64,000 nucleotides of DNA from Diphasiastrum complanatum (lineage: Eukaryota; Streptophyta; Lycopodiopsida; Lycopodiales; Lycopodiaceae). A program made the position numbers and the translations under genes. This document shows, piece by piece, positions 32,555 through 44,290 of the stretch (positions are counted from its first letter, which is position 1; every line of letters begins with the position of its first letter). A model generated the notes under the pieces. The model saw only the letters and a list, made by a program, of their open reading frames with translations. It searched no databases and was not told where the DNA came from. The stretch is from positions 47,092,191 through 47,156,190 of the forward strand of contig CM055098.1 in the NCBI GenBank assembly GCA_029204225.1, given 5' to 3'.

Positions 32555-32782
32555 ATTACAGTACCCTACTGTATTTCACATGTGTGAAACCGAAAATAGC
32601 AATAAATAAGCATTCTACACACAAGATTGCAAGATATCACCAAGATAGTGCACCAATGAGTAGTAGAACCCAAAGAGAACCATGTATAATGATGAAATGA
32701 GAGATAGAAGAGAGAAGATGTGTCTCTCCACGAGTTACATCCTTTTATAGAGTATCCAAACCCTATTTTGCCACTTGGCTTT
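32555..32782 (-). repeat. LTR-like repeat (family V), minus orientation
   Basis: This ~228-bp segment is the reverse complement of 44890-45122 at roughly three-quarters identity by eye. Shared blocks are CTACTGTATTTCACA, TAGTGCACCAATG, AGTAGAACCCAA, AGAACCATGTATAA and the TATA-like CTATAAAAGG (minus strand). The position of that motif suggests the U3-R border of an LTR. Confidence 0.65.
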
Positions 32783-34499
32783 CCCTCCAAAATGTAAACC
32801 CTACTATTTTTTGGTCTAGATTCAATGTACCCAAAGTTCAAATTTGAATCTCTCTCAAACTCGACTACCAACTTTCCCACACTTTCAAAAAGTGTTATTG
32901 AATGTATTTTAAACTAATATAACTTCAAAAAGTTTATCTCTAAGTCTAAAATGAGTTTTGGCCTCTTATTGACAACTAACCAAAATATGACTAAACTAGA
33001 CTAAACTAGTTGAAATCTCTCACACTCTCTCTTCAACTAGTTTTGGCATAGTTTTGACAATAGAACTTTGATCCAACTTCAGAATGATCTCCATCCTAAG
33101 TATAGATCTCCTTTCTAAGGTTCTAAAGTATCTTTCATAATTGATATAGAGAATAGTGTCCAAATTGGATGCTTCACTATTTCTTACATCAATTTTACAC
33201 ATCAAGACTAAAACATGAAGAACCAAATAGAATGTGAATGAAATGATTCCTCCATGTTTCAAACTTTGAGCTCTTTGGAAAATTACAACAACCAAACAAT
33301 AAATGTGAGTGATGACCATTTGCTTGCTTGTCTCCTCCAACTTTGTCCTTTCTTGATCTCAAGATTTTCTAGGTAAGTGTTGAAAGTTAAATGAACGATT
33401 CCTGAACTCTCTTTCTTTAGAGGACAAAACTAGTTCAAGGGAGGAAGAATGTTGCGTCCACGTCCGGCATAGGATTTTTCATAGTCCTAGACTTAGATAC
33501 ATGATACTCGAGTACTTGAGATTATTGGATACACCTCGTTATTCCAAAAAGACCAGAAATGAGAATGTTGTGAGGACTCATAGATGTTGAAATACATCAA
33601 AAAAAAATTGCTAAATTCTAACAACTCCTAGAGTGGAAAAATTACAAAAAGGACCAAGAGTGGATCTTAATCTGATCCTCAAGAGGGATTGGTTGTCAGA
33701 TTACTTGATCTATCAATCTACTTGGATTAAGATCAATCTAGATCAATTCTAGACACAAAATCCTAACAAGAACAATCATTAATTGAAGGTAGGTGTACTT
33801 TCTGGTTTCCCACATGTGAAACCCTGTCTGAGTACGGACTCCAACATGAAAATCAAGTACACATTTTTTAGCACCTCAAAACAATCAAAACAAATGTAGA
33901 CAAATGGAGAGAATCACTCAAAATTGCTTCCAAAACCAAGATTGGTGTCTCACACTGATTATGGCCAAATGTGGCTCTATATATACAATAAGTGGGAGCT
34001 CGTGGTACTGATCACCCCTTTGATCCCACATGTGTGAACGTGCTTTGTCATATGATGATTCATCATGCAAAACTGACACTTGGACAAAACCTTCTATTTT
34101 GAGCACTTTTGGTCCATTTTCCTTCTATATGGAAATCTACTTGAAAATCTTCTAGAAGTCAAAATTCGTCTACTTTAGCTTATCCACACATGTGAGCTGT
34201 CCTCTACACATGGGATGTGACACCTAACCAAAGGATGTGGCTCATGCAATCAATAGATTGATGCCATGTGTCATATGTCTAGAAAACTAGTTTTTGGCCT
34301 TTTTAGCCACTAGAACTTGAATTAAATCATATGTACGACCTATATGATTATGGTACATGAGAAGTACACTATTTTCACACGTAGGAACAGACTCCACACA
34401 TGTGTAATCATCCTATATACAAGATTTTTGGCCTCTACCAAGTTTATTTTTGCATTTTTCACAGCTTGCAGGTGGAGGCATCCTAGCTTGGAGTTGGGG
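32783..34499. other. No recognised gene; repeated CACATGTG palindromes
   Basis: Short CACATGTG palindromes occur at about 33810, 34026, 34184 and 34392, with another at 32577 in the neighbouring LTR-like repeat. A GGGAGGAAGAATGTTGCGTCC stretch at 33437 looks like a PPT plus LTR start in plus orientation (inference). There is no protein-coding signal. Confidence 0.4.
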
Positions 34500-34921
34500 A
34501 GCATCTTGAATCTTGCAGTTTGCTTGGAGGACATTTGGAGGCTCTACCTTGGATTTGGAGGACTTCCTCACCTCTACTTGTAAAAGTTGGTGCCCTTTCC
34601 ATGGATTGTCTTTTCGAGATTAGGAAAGCCGATGCTCTGGAGATCCCCAAGAGAGACGTTGATAATGGTATAGCTGCCACTCTTGGATGTAATCCGGAAA
34701 GTTTGGAACTCATCCGAATAGGTGGGGTAGGCTGCTCGGATGAGGCTCTCGCTCTGCTAGTCCTGGAAAAGTGTCAGATCAAATCCAAGGTTTGTGAGGA
34801 TATCCTTGGCCAGGGTGAGCTGCTGGGCGTAATTCTTAATACAGATCATGAATATATCCCCTGAATAAGGACGAGGAAGTTTACGGTGATTCACACTAAG
34901 AAAGGAATCGCGGGAAGCCAT
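34500..34921 (-). pseudogene. Post-pol region of a second Ty3 element, N-terminal part
   Basis: From an ATG at 34921 (MASRDSFLSVNHRKL) the frame gives YSGDIFMICIKNYAQQLTLA and, after one stop, AAYPTYSDEFQTFRITSKSG and LGDLQSIGFP. These align with ATDIMILP...WMTLAEPL and LAFSTWKEEKSKFYITFQGA...AAIGIA at the start of the post-pol region in the complete element (12950-13262). As there, it lies downstream of integrase with a ~0.7-kb spacer. It decays after about 34560. No known family is recognised. Confidence 0.6.
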
Positions 34922-35620
34922 GATAGCAGTGATTTTAGATTGCTCTGAGAATTTTGAAAATTTTGAAAAAAAAATTGGCATGAACTCGAGAGCAGCAATC
35001 TAAAATGAACTCGTGGAGAGAAGGTGGAGGACTATATATAGACTTTTTTTGGCAGGAATTCGCAACTTCACTCAGATATCGTCCTCCGTGTCCACGATTT
35101 AGTAATGATGGTCGCGAATTTTGAGACAACGTTCTGAGGGCCCGGGAATTCTTGTAAGTGATTTTTTTATGCGAAAAGAGAAAAATGTTTGACAGTGCAA
35201 AAATGTGTCTGATCAGAATTCGCAGAGATAGCAGAGAAATCGTGAGGATCAATTTGAGCTCCAGCGAATTGTTTGTGAATTCTGATAGTGGATATCTGAT
35301 GTAAAAAACTATTTTTTCTATTTTTAGAAATTTTTGTCTTTGAGACATAATTCGCGGAACCCAAAAATGAATCGTGCACTGTCAAAAGGGGTCAGGCAAA
35401 TTCTATCTGAGATGTTGTGAAAAACATTTCTTCTGAAACTAATGACTCTTGTGGTTTTCTTAGAGAAAACTGTTGGTATACCAGATCTGATAGTATCTTG
35501 ATGGTTTGAATAAAAAAGCACAGCAAAAATGTTGTCGAAATGACACGCAGACAATAAAAAAGGAAGAAAAATAGTAGAAAAGAAAACAACTAATACATCA
35601 AGATAAAAACAAGGTTCATT
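34922..35620 (-). other. Spacer with repeated GAATTCGC-type motifs
   Basis: AATTCGC/GCGAATT or GAATTC words occur near 35055, 35114, 35148, 35216, 35263, 35275 and 35349. No coding frame is credible. It sits in the position of the GCGAAGGTT spacer of the complete element. Confidence 0.5.
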
Positions 35621-36180
35621 GTACTTTTTCAGTCGGCTCCCATTGACCACAGTGTCGAGGATATCGCCTTGAAGGGTTTGGAGTTGTACATATCAAGAGG
35701 CAAAGATTTTTTTAATGACGTAAGGTCCTTGGCCAGAAAATTTTAGTTTGCCTTTGAAGGCTTTGGCCTGATATAGCAGGACCTTATCTCCAACCTGGAA
35801 ATCTCTAAGTCTCAATGATCGATCATGCCATGCATTTTGTCGTCATTTGTGGACTTGTTGAGCATGGATGCTGATTCTTCGTGTTTCACAAAGTTGCTCC
35901 AAATGGAATAACCTGTTTGCTATATTCTGATGAGTATCAAGCTCAAGGTTATAGGCTACTCGAAGGGAGGGGGTATGGAATTCCACAGGCATAACGGCTT
36001 CTTGGCCATATGTGAGCTGGAAAGGGGTTAAGCTTGTAGCTCGCTTCGGGGTGGTGCGATAAGCCCAGAGAATAGCATGCAGTTTGAGTTCCCAATCAGA
36101 TCGGCTAGATTCGACGGTTTTGGTGAGAATTCCACATGATTTTATTGGTGGATCCTGCCTGGCCATTGCAACGTGGATAG
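35621..36180 (-). pseudogene. Ty3/gypsy integrase core end and C-terminal domain
   Basis: The frame holds YYPRCNGQAGSTNKIM (the catalytic Glu position reads Gly), TKTVESSRSDWELKLHA, TPFQLTYGQEAVMPVEF, then a basic linker, WHDRSLRLRDFQVGDKVLL, GKLKFSGQGPYVIKKIF and NGSRLKKY. Everything upstream of the YYPR motif is replaced by copia RNase H. Confidence 0.85.
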
Positions 36181-37300
36181 TATGGGGAGCAGGAAAGCAT
36201 TTGGAACCCTACATCACGAGAATAACACAATCCAAAATCTTTCATTAATTGAAGGTATTGCAAAATTTGTTTTGCAATCTTCCAATGAGTCGAGCTTGGA
36301 TTTGTACACAATTGGCTCATCTTTACCACGACATAAGCAATGTCAAGACGTGTGTTATCTGCAAGGTACATCGGCGATCTGATCAGCTTCCTGTATGGTG
36401 TAAGCTGCATCAATTCTCTTTCTTCTTCAGTCTTCGAACAATCTTCATTCGTCAGGACTGTTCCTGCAAGCATTGGAGTATTTGCTCCTTTGCAACTCAA
36501 CATCTCGAAATCTTCTAGGATTTTCTAGGTATATCTGAACTGATGAAGGTACAATTTACCTCCCTCATTATCCCTATCAATCTGTAAGCCAAGATAACAT
36601 CTGGCTTCTTCCAGGCCTGCAATCTCAAAATATTTAAAGATATCATACTTCACCTCAGCAATAAGCTCCTCACTCTTGCAGAGTATGAGAGTGTCGTCCA
36701 CATACACAACTATAATGATGATCTTCCCATCTGTAATTCTTACATAAACATTGGAATCAGCCATTAGTGGCTTGAATCCTAAGGATTTCAAGACTTGGTC
36801 TTTCTTCTTATACCATTGTCACGCTGATTGCTTTAGACCGTAGATACTCCTATGCATTCTGCATGCGTAAGTAGGAAGTGAATTCGAGATATAACCTGGG
36901 GGTTGATCCATGTAGACTTTTTCATCTAGCTCACCATGCAAGAAGGTTGTCTTCTCATCCACAATGTGAATCCTGAGATCATAATTAGTTGCATATGCAA
37001 ATAGTAATCGTAGGGACGAATGTTTCACGACAGGAAAGAAGGTCTCAGCATAATCAATACTATATCTCTAAGAAAATCCCTTCGCTACTAGTCTTGCTTT
37101 ATACTTTGAGATATCTCCATCCGGTCCATATTTTAGCTTGTATACCCACTTGTATTTTATAGTCTTTCGCTTATCTAGTAATGGCTGCAACATCCATACC
37201 TGATTCTTCTTCATGGATTTCATCTCCTCATTCATGGCTTGGATCCATTTGTCCTTCTCTAGACATTCAATTGCTTTCTCGAATGTCTGTGGTTCACCAC
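36181..37300 (-). pseudogene. Copia (W) reverse transcriptase and truncated RNase H
   Basis: RT: KWIQAMNEEMKSM, YKWVYKLKYGPDGDISKYKA, KTTFLHGELDEKVYM, YGLKQSA, and catalytic YVDDTLIL (36525-36791). Connection and early RNase H: CKGANTPMLAG, YRKLIRSPMYLADNTRLD, HWKIAKQILQYL, ending GFQMLSC. Stops occur after GFS, QSA and FRYT. The open block 36105-36503 runs from copia through the junction into Ty3 integrase residues. Confidence 0.88.
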
Positions 37301-38440
37301 TGAATCTACAAACCTCTTCTGACATAGAAGCTGAGTTTTCTGGCACAAATCTTGATGGCACTCTTCGTTCTCTTGTCGACCTTCTAGGAGATCCTCTTGG
37401 AACTATAATTCTCTTGTCTTTATCTGCTCTGCTAGGTCCGGAACCATTTCGCTTTACAAGTATTGTAGCAGTAGGTTGCATTGTGAATCTTTCTTTGTCT
37501 GATTCGTCACTCAAATGAGATGTGACTCGAACATTTTTGTCTGAGTGTTCATCCTCTGCTCCCTCTGTCACAGTTGGTAGATCATAGTACTGTCTTCCAA
37601 GGACTTCATAACTGACAGGATCATCGTTGGCCATTACTTTGCTCTCATCAAATTTGACATCTCTGACTATCTTCACTGTGTTTGTCTCTGGCATATAGAC
37701 TCTGTAGTATGACGAATTATTGTCATATCCTACAAGATGTCCTTGTTCTGCTTTCTCATCAAGCTTCTTTCGAAGCTTGTCAGGAACATGTGCATAAGCT
37801 GCACAACCAAAGATTTGGATGTGAGACAGATTGGATTTTTTACCCCACCATAATTCATGTGGTGTCGTGTGGAGGAGCATCGGATTTTCCTGTCCTGTTC
37901 TGAATGATAGCAACTGCAGCTACTGCTTCAGCCCACAGCACTCTTGGAGCCTTTGAATAGGCCATCATGCATCTAGCAGCTTCCATTAGAGTCGAGTTCT
38001 TTCTTTCTGCAACACCGTTGTGCTACGGTGTGTAAGATGCAGTTCTTCTGTGAAGAATTCCATGATCATTGCAGAAGTCAGTGAATCGATTTGAGATGTA
38101 TTCTCCACCTCGATCTGTTTTGATCTGCTTCACCTTACTTCTTGTGCATCTTTCTGCCCAATTCACATACTCTGTGAATTTCTCAAATGCTTCTAATTTA
38201 TTGTGAATAAAATAGACTCTGGCAAACTTAATGTAATCATCAATAAAGGTAATATAATATTTTGAGCCTCCTACTGAGATCACGTTGAAAGGTCCACAGA
38301 TGTCAGAATGCACTAACTCCAGAATCTTGGTCGTTCTATAGGATTCCTTGACAAAAGGAGTACGTGACATCTTACCCTTCAAACATGCATCTTACGTCAT
38401 CGAACTGGTTGTATTTGAGATGCTCACCCCTGTGATTGCT
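37301..38440 (-). pseudogene. Copia (W) integrase and integrase-RT linker
   Basis: The integrase core is at 38023-38382 with HSDICGPF (first Asp), KTDRGGEYISNRF (second Asp) and, past a stop replacing a Gln in TPQHNG, GVAERKN (Glu). The long open block 37068-37913 then gives FGCAAYAHVPDKLRKKLDEKAEQGHLVGYD and the hydrophilic linker with RRSTRERRVPSRF. All three catalytic residues are present, unlike in the 26670 copy. Confidence 0.85.
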
Positions 38441-39777
38441 CCACGATGGCTTGCTTGACATAGTGTCATTGAATTCATATGGCATAGTCTCCTATGCCAT
38501 AGAGTATCTGGCGAATCATCATGAGTCTAATGCACTTGATCTGCAAGTAGGCGCACCTTCAAGTGATACAAATTGCCTTTTCTTCTACCATGAGGGATCA
38601 GTGTACTGGTACTTGCATCAACAACGTTGCATGTTTCGTTTGAGAACATTACACGCATCCCTGCATCAGCTATTCTTGCCACTAATAGCAAGTCCTGCTG
38701 TAGTGTAGGTACAAACAAAACATCTTTGAGTCGTCTGTCTCTGCCGTTTGTGTTGAGCCATAGTGAACCAATACCATTCACTTGATGCTTTGATTCATCT
38801 CCAAGAATGATAAAACTTGATGGATCTACACTTTGGAAATCAGACATGATTCATCTTGATGTAACAAAGTGTGAGGTAGCTCCTGAATGAAGGATTACCT
38901 CTTGTGTGTCAGGTGTTGATACTGCACACATGTCTGCATAGATGTAGGCAGTCGAATTTCCATGATTCGATCTTTCTTCGCCCATCTTTGAGCTCTCTAG
39001 CTCCTTGACATATGATGAACTATTGTTGTTCTCTAGTCTACTTTGAGCTGATTTGTTTCTTGGGTTCTGGCGGCCATCTATGGCTGCATGACCCTTCTTA
39101 TGACAGAGGATACACTCGATTTTGAATTTAGCCAACACGAATCGACAGTATGTCCTTCGCATTTGCATCTCATGCATGTCTTCTTGTCTCCACTCTACTA
39201 TTTCGACCTTCCTTTGTTCTTCCATTTGTCTTTGTTGTTCCTTTTGCTTGCTAATCTCGATCCTGCTTTCAATCTGACTCCCTTTTAGGCTTGAATTATT
39301 TTTTTGTCTTTTCCTTGTTATTGTAGAGAGCTTGGTCAGAAACATCCTTGTGATCAAGGTGCTCTCGGGCCTTGACTTCTTCTCGAATCTCGACAATTGC
39401 CTTTTCGAGTGTCATTGTAGGATCCTTTGTTGTCTGGAAGGATCTTGGTAAGGCTCTCAACAAATAAGTGAGCTGCTTCTCTGCTGATACTGCATTTTTT
39501 GCTCCAAAATTATGTAGTGAAAGGAATAGATCCTTCATCTTCCTAATAAAGGAAGTGAGGTCTTTACCATCCCAAGGCAGGTTTGTCAGCTGATCTTCAA
39601 ATAAAATTATCTGACTGCGTGATGTCATCTGAAATCTTGTGAGTAGAGTATCCCACATCTCCTTTGCTTTAGAGAGTGTAGCGAGGTCAAGAGTCAGACT
39701 ATCCTCAATGGATGATGATAATAAGGCTATTGCCTTGTTATTCTTCTCCATCCATTCATGTAGCTCATTGCCTGTTG
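38441..39777 (-). pseudogene. Copia (W) gag and protease
   Basis: Gag: MEKNNKAIALLSSSIEDSL, AKEMWDTLLTRF, LTNLPWDGKDLTSFIRKM (39296-39751). After a frameshift comes a zinc knuckle, CILCHKKGHAAIDG, whose last Cys is Gly. The protease active site reads VILHSGATSHFV, with His where the catalytic Asp is expected. Pre-integrase TCNVVDAST and GRRKGNLYHLKVRL follow. Gag upstream of 39777 is removed by the copia Z insertion. Confidence 0.85.
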
Positions 39778-41153
39778 TGTTGGATTTATTTCCTCTACTC
39801 TCCTAAATCCCATTTTAATCTGCCTTCATTCGTGCTGCATATTTACTTGCGTTGTCGCGAAGTCTACATATTAACATGCAAATTCTCATAGGCGAAGAAA
39901 AGACGAAGGAATTACGACAATGTGTTTTTACGGCATGTTCAGGTGACAACCAACGTTCACCTCAGCAAAGGCTGATGTCGCGTCCTTTTCACGCTCACCC
40001 CATGCAACTGCGCTAACAGACTGGACAACGACTGCAGCCACCCACGATCTCCTACAGACAGCACATCCACCCTGTACTTTCTTCATCTGCACACCTATAA
40101 CATGATGTGTATATATATTGAATACCATCTGTGTATTCAATGAGATGAGATTGATTGATCAGGGATGAATGATTGAAGATCACGTGTATGTAAATTATCA
40201 TCAGAAGCTCATCAGAGAGAGAGACGAAGTAGATGCCTTGTGCATTGATTCTTTATTGTCAGTAATAAGGTTTCATTCCTTTATAGATTGAATTAGCTTC
40301 ATAGGGCACACAGTTTCATCCGCTATTGTCTTGTGCTCTACCACATTATTGACATGTATACTTGATATACTTAATCTGATGACAATTCTTTGTTTTGCGT
40401 TCAGATCTGTGTTAATATTGCTATGCTTATTATTCATTCTATTTGACTTTTCTAGTTGCTCATTTTGATAATAGACAACTAGAGAGGAGATGTAGACAAT
40501 CGTAAATCCACATTTGGATTTATATTCTTCCTCAATGACAGTCCTATCTCATGGAACAGTCGTAAGCAAACTTCTATCGCACTTTCTTCTACAGAAACAT
40601 AATACATTGTTGTTTCTCAATCTATCAAGAAAGCGTTTTGGTTGAGAAATTTACTGTCAGATATTAATCTGAATCAGTACAGCCCTACAATTTTATTTTG
40701 TGATAATCAGAGTGCCATTGCCTTATCGGCCAACCCTAGATTTCACTCTAGCAGTAAGCACATTGAAATGATACATCACTACATCAAGGGCAAGGTTCTC
40801 GACAAGGAAGTAAGCTTAACATACTGCAGGACGCAGGACATGGTTGCACATATTCACAAAAGCACTCAGCGTTAATGGACACAACAAATTTTGTGCATTG
40901 CTTAGTCTGAAGATCAAGGCATTCACGAATCCAGATTAACGGGAGGTGTTGGATTTATTTTCTCTACTCTCCTAAATCCCATTTTAATCTACCTCCATTC
41001 GTGCTGCATATTTACTTGCGTTGTCGCGCAGTTTGTATATTAACATGCAAATTCTCACAGGCGAAGAAAAGACGAAGGAATCGCGACACTGTGTTTTTAC
41101 ACGTGTTCAGGTGGCAACCAACGTTCACCTCAGCAAAGGCTGACGTCGTGTTA
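39778..41153 (+). mobile_element. Internally deleted copia (family Z), plus orientation
   Basis: The 5' LTR starts TGTTGGATTTATTTCC at 39778 and is intact to about 40466 (AATAGACAACTAGA), where it joins directly to RNase H. A 3' LTR starts at 40947 after GGGAGG and is truncated at 41153. The first 200 bp of the two LTRs match closely. PBS, gag, protease, integrase and RT are gone. It interrupts the gag of the W element. Confidence 0.8.
40467..40939 (+). pseudogene. Copia (Z) RNase H
   Basis: Translation gives KSTFGFIFFLNDSPISWNSRKQTSIALSSTE-type residues with a stop after the conserved Glu-Thr, then LRNLLSDINLNQYSPTILFCDNQSAIALSANP (open from 40642) and TQDMVAHI with a frameshift at the end. 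It is a close relative of 52740-53396. Confidence 0.85.
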
Positions 41154-42242
41154 TGTCCATGACCAGTAAGTAGGATTCAGTATACTCCTAGTCTTGGATA
41201 CACTGACGGTACTCCAGTAAATCAAGTTGTTAGCTATGCCACGTCATATTGGATGTGACCCGAAAGTAACTAATATCCTTGTGAGGCCTAGAACACACTA
41301 AATGGAGTTTAGACAAGGTATGAGACAGTGTGTGCATGTGTAGAGTTATCAATAGCAATTCTATGAATAGTTGGTCCATGCTTAGGTGAATCTATGTATA
41401 GAGAACTTAGGACTGTTAGCAACTGTGCTAACACAGAGAAAATAAAAAAGAAAAAAATAAAATTCCATGGCATGTGTTTTGTAAAACCACGTATGAGTAT
41501 CTGTCAATAAACTTCAGCCATGGCATGTGTTTTGTAAGTCCATGAGTAGAAGCTTAAATAATAATAAAATAGCCTAAACTTAGATTTAGAACTTAGATTT
41601 AGGAAACTTAAGATTAGAAATATTTTGTCTTAAGTTTTCCTAAGTTAAAGAATTTGAGGTTCTAAATCCTAAGAAGTTCTAGAAAGGCTAGAAACAAATT
41701 AGTCCCATAAGTTAGTAGACACTTATGGAAGACCCTCCTTGCCATAAAAGGAGAGGTATTTGCATTGTAAATAACACTTTTGAGATTAAGCTATCTTGCT
41801 CTCTATTTTGGAGAATTATCATTCTATTTCATTTGTGTTCTCCTTGGAAAGGTGCATAGCTTGAGGGAAGGTGCTCGGGCCTCCCCTTGCCTCCTTTTCA
41901 TTAGTTTTATTGTGGCATGTTCATTGTTGCTTATTTGCTTAGTATTAGTCGCAATATCATTTTATTACCTTTTGGGTGTTAAGTAGAATTTAGATTAATC
42001 TTCTTGCTAGTTGGGAAACCTTAGCAAGACTTTTGTATTTCTTAAGTAAGTGGCTAGTTGGGTAGCTCCTTAGCCACCCATTTATTTCTAAGTACTAGTT
42101 GTGAAGCCTTAGTGCTCCATTTCGTTGTTGTTTTCACTTTGCTAGGAAACTTGTAGAAACGTAAGAAGTGGATGAACCTCTACATCCCTATACTACATCC
42201 GTAAGTAGGTCTAGCACTAGTTGATTAGAAATACTTCCAACA
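41154..42242 (+). repeat. 5' LTR of the truncated Ty3 element
   Basis: Boundaries come from the TG start after the truncated copia LTR and the CA end touching the PBS. No second copy in the window confirms them. It includes a ~20-bp direct repeat CATGGCATGTGTTTTGTAA at 41467 and 41519. Confidence 0.65.
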
Positions 42243-42257
42243 TTGGCGCCGTTGCCA
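42243..42257 (+). promoter_or_regulatory. Ty3 primer-binding site
   Basis: TTGGCGCCGTTGCCA, directly after the LTR, is the unmutated form of the site at 17755. Confidence 0.92.
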
Positions 42258-42851
42258 CTTTTTAAATATTTTTTACCTAGCTTCTTCCCCTTTTTCTTTT
42301 GTTTTTTTTGCTTCCATGTTGTATGTTTGCTTGTGTGCTTGTCTCTATCTACCAACAAACAGCACGCGTCGTCTCTCCAGGTCCTACACGAGCTACGAAG
42401 CAACTTCTTAAACCGACGGGAAGCAACAAAAGAGTCAACTTGGGCATTTTCTTCAAAAGAAGTGACCCAAGTGACCTTTTTCACAACCAAAAAGGTATAT
42501 CAAAATTTGCCAGCCTATCTGCAACCCTAACAGACCCTGATCTTTCATTTTATCACCTCCACAAATTCTGACCATGGTCAGATTTTGAGAAAATAGCCTG
42601 ATATACTGTCAAAATCCCTTATTTCTCACCCAAATCTTTGTCCTAGAATTCGTCGGCTTCACTGAGGCTAGATCTTATCAAGATCAGTCCTCCAGCAGCT
42701 TTGCAAATTCTATCTCAGAAATTTTGCCCGTTTATTGTCAAAAAATTACATTTTTTTCCACATTCCCTATCTGCTAGTCAAACCTCTCTGTTAGAATTCG
42801 CCATTCAGCCTAAGAATTCGTTCTGGTAATTCATCCTATGAAGGCCCTGCA
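42258..42851 (+). other. Leader of the truncated Ty3 element
   Basis: A T-rich start is followed by sequence with short open frames but no capsid or protease motif. Four AATTCG(C/T) words occur between 42650 and 42830, recalling the 35-kb spacer. Confidence 0.45.
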
Positions 42852-43800
42852 CAAACCATAACCCTTTCCCTAAGTGAGCCAAATGAAACCAACGAATATC
42901 TTGTCCACGTCGGAGCTCATCTCAATCGCGAACAACGCAGACGGCTTGAAAAGCTCCTACAAAAATATCGACATGTCTTTGTTTGGACCTATAAAGACAT
43001 GAAAGGCGTCTCACCCCAAGTAGCTATGCATCGTATCCCGCTTAAACCGGGTGCAAGACCCACTGCGAGTCGTTCATACAGATGCAATCTCGTCTATAAG
43101 GCCAAGATCAAAGAAGAATTACAATGCCGCTTAGATGCGGGATTTATCTATGAAATTGAGCATACTGAGTGGGTCTCCCCAATTGTCATCGTCCCCAAGA
43201 AAAATGGAAAACTCCAAATCTGTGTCGATTTTAAGAGACTTAACGTCGTTACTGAACGTGATCATTTTCCATTACCTTTCGGAGAATCCATCTTAGAAAA
43301 TCTAGCAGGAGATGAGGCTTATCCTTCTTAGATGGCTATAGCGGATACAATATGATCCAAATCGCTAAAGAAGATCAACACAAAGCCTTGTTTGCCACAG
43401 AATGGGGAACCTTCTGCTGGAAAGTCATGCCCTTTGGTCTCTGCAATGCTCCTAGCACCTTCCAACGTGTTATGCAAGCGGCCTTTTCTCAGCAGATGAG
43501 CGATACCTTAGAAGTTTACTTGGACGATTTAGGAGCACATTCCGAAGAAATACGCCATCTGTCTGTGCTCGAAATTTTTTTTATCCAATGTCAGCGCTTC
43601 GACATCTCTCTTAATCTTGAAAAACGCCAAATTTGGGTAACCCATGGTATTGTGTTAGGACATATTATCTCATGAAATGGCATTTTGACCCTGAAAAGAT
43701 CCTTATCATTCAAAATCTACCGGAACCGCGTACGATACGTGAAGTTTACTCCTTCCTTGGCCACGCCGTATTTTCGATTTCGTTAACAAAGCACACTTAA
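42852..43800 (+). pseudogene. Ty3/gypsy reverse transcriptase
   Basis: Starts with EPNETNEYLVHVGAHL and LQKYRHVFVWTYKDMKGV, then RSYRCN, IYEIEHTEWVSPIVIVPKKN, HFPLPFGES. A frameshift at about 43325 is followed by DGYSGYNMIQI, MPFGLCNAPSTFQRVM and the catalytic YLDDL (43352-43675). A stop after GHIIS and further decay precede RNase H. Confidence 0.9.
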
Positions 43801-44290
43801 TCTACAAAGTAGTTGTAGTTCCCAAATGGACAGATGAACAACGCGTCGTCTTTAATCAACTTAAAGAAGCCCTTACCAATGCACCCATCCTCCGGGCTCC
43901 TGATTATTCTAAAGAATTCCATGTGCATACTGATGCATCTAAGTATGCCATTGGAGCAGTGCTCACCCAACCGGGAGAATTAAAAAAGGACTACCCAATT
44001 CGTTTTCTTAGTCGACAATTGATACCTGCTGAAGTCAATTATAACACTACCGAACGCGAAGCCTTGGCAATGGTATATGCGGTTCAGAAGTTTCACCATT
44101 ATCTTCTAGGAAAAGTCTTTGTGTTCTTCACTGATCATCAAGCATTGTTGTATCTCATCAACAAGGCCTGCACCACAGGCCATATTACTAGATGGATTCT
44201 ATTATTGCGAGAATTTGAGTTTAGGATCGTGGCTCGTAAGGGAGTTCAGCATTTTTTAGAAGACCATCTATCCCGAATTCCTAACCTTCC
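43801..44290 (+). pseudogene. Ty3/gypsy RNase H
   Basis: HTDASKYAIGAVLTQ, RFLSRQLIPAEVNYNTTEREALAMVYA and FTDHQALLYLINK are well kept in the open block 43923-44513. The catalytic Asp-Glu-Asp positions are visible. It is joined to integrase by DHLSRIP and a linker. Confidence 0.88.

Larger units (their letters stand above)
36181..39777 (-). mobile_element. Copia (family W) retrotransposon body, minus orientation, no LTRs
   Basis: Gag, zinc knuckle, protease, integrase, RT and part of RNase H follow in the copia order, from 39777 down to 36181. The 5' side is cut by a copia Z insertion whose LTR starts at 39778. The 3' side is fused to Ty3 integrase at about 36180. Neither LTR is present. Confidence 0.85.

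Noticed and set aside
34520..34864. Plus-strand ORF of 114 codons
   Set aside because: It is antisense to the post-pol region that aligns with the complete Ty3 element on the minus strand.
42243..42257. Possible tRNA gene remnants at PBS sites
   Set aside because: Only the 12-18 bases complementary to a tRNA 3' end are present. No cloverleaf could be formed around any of them.
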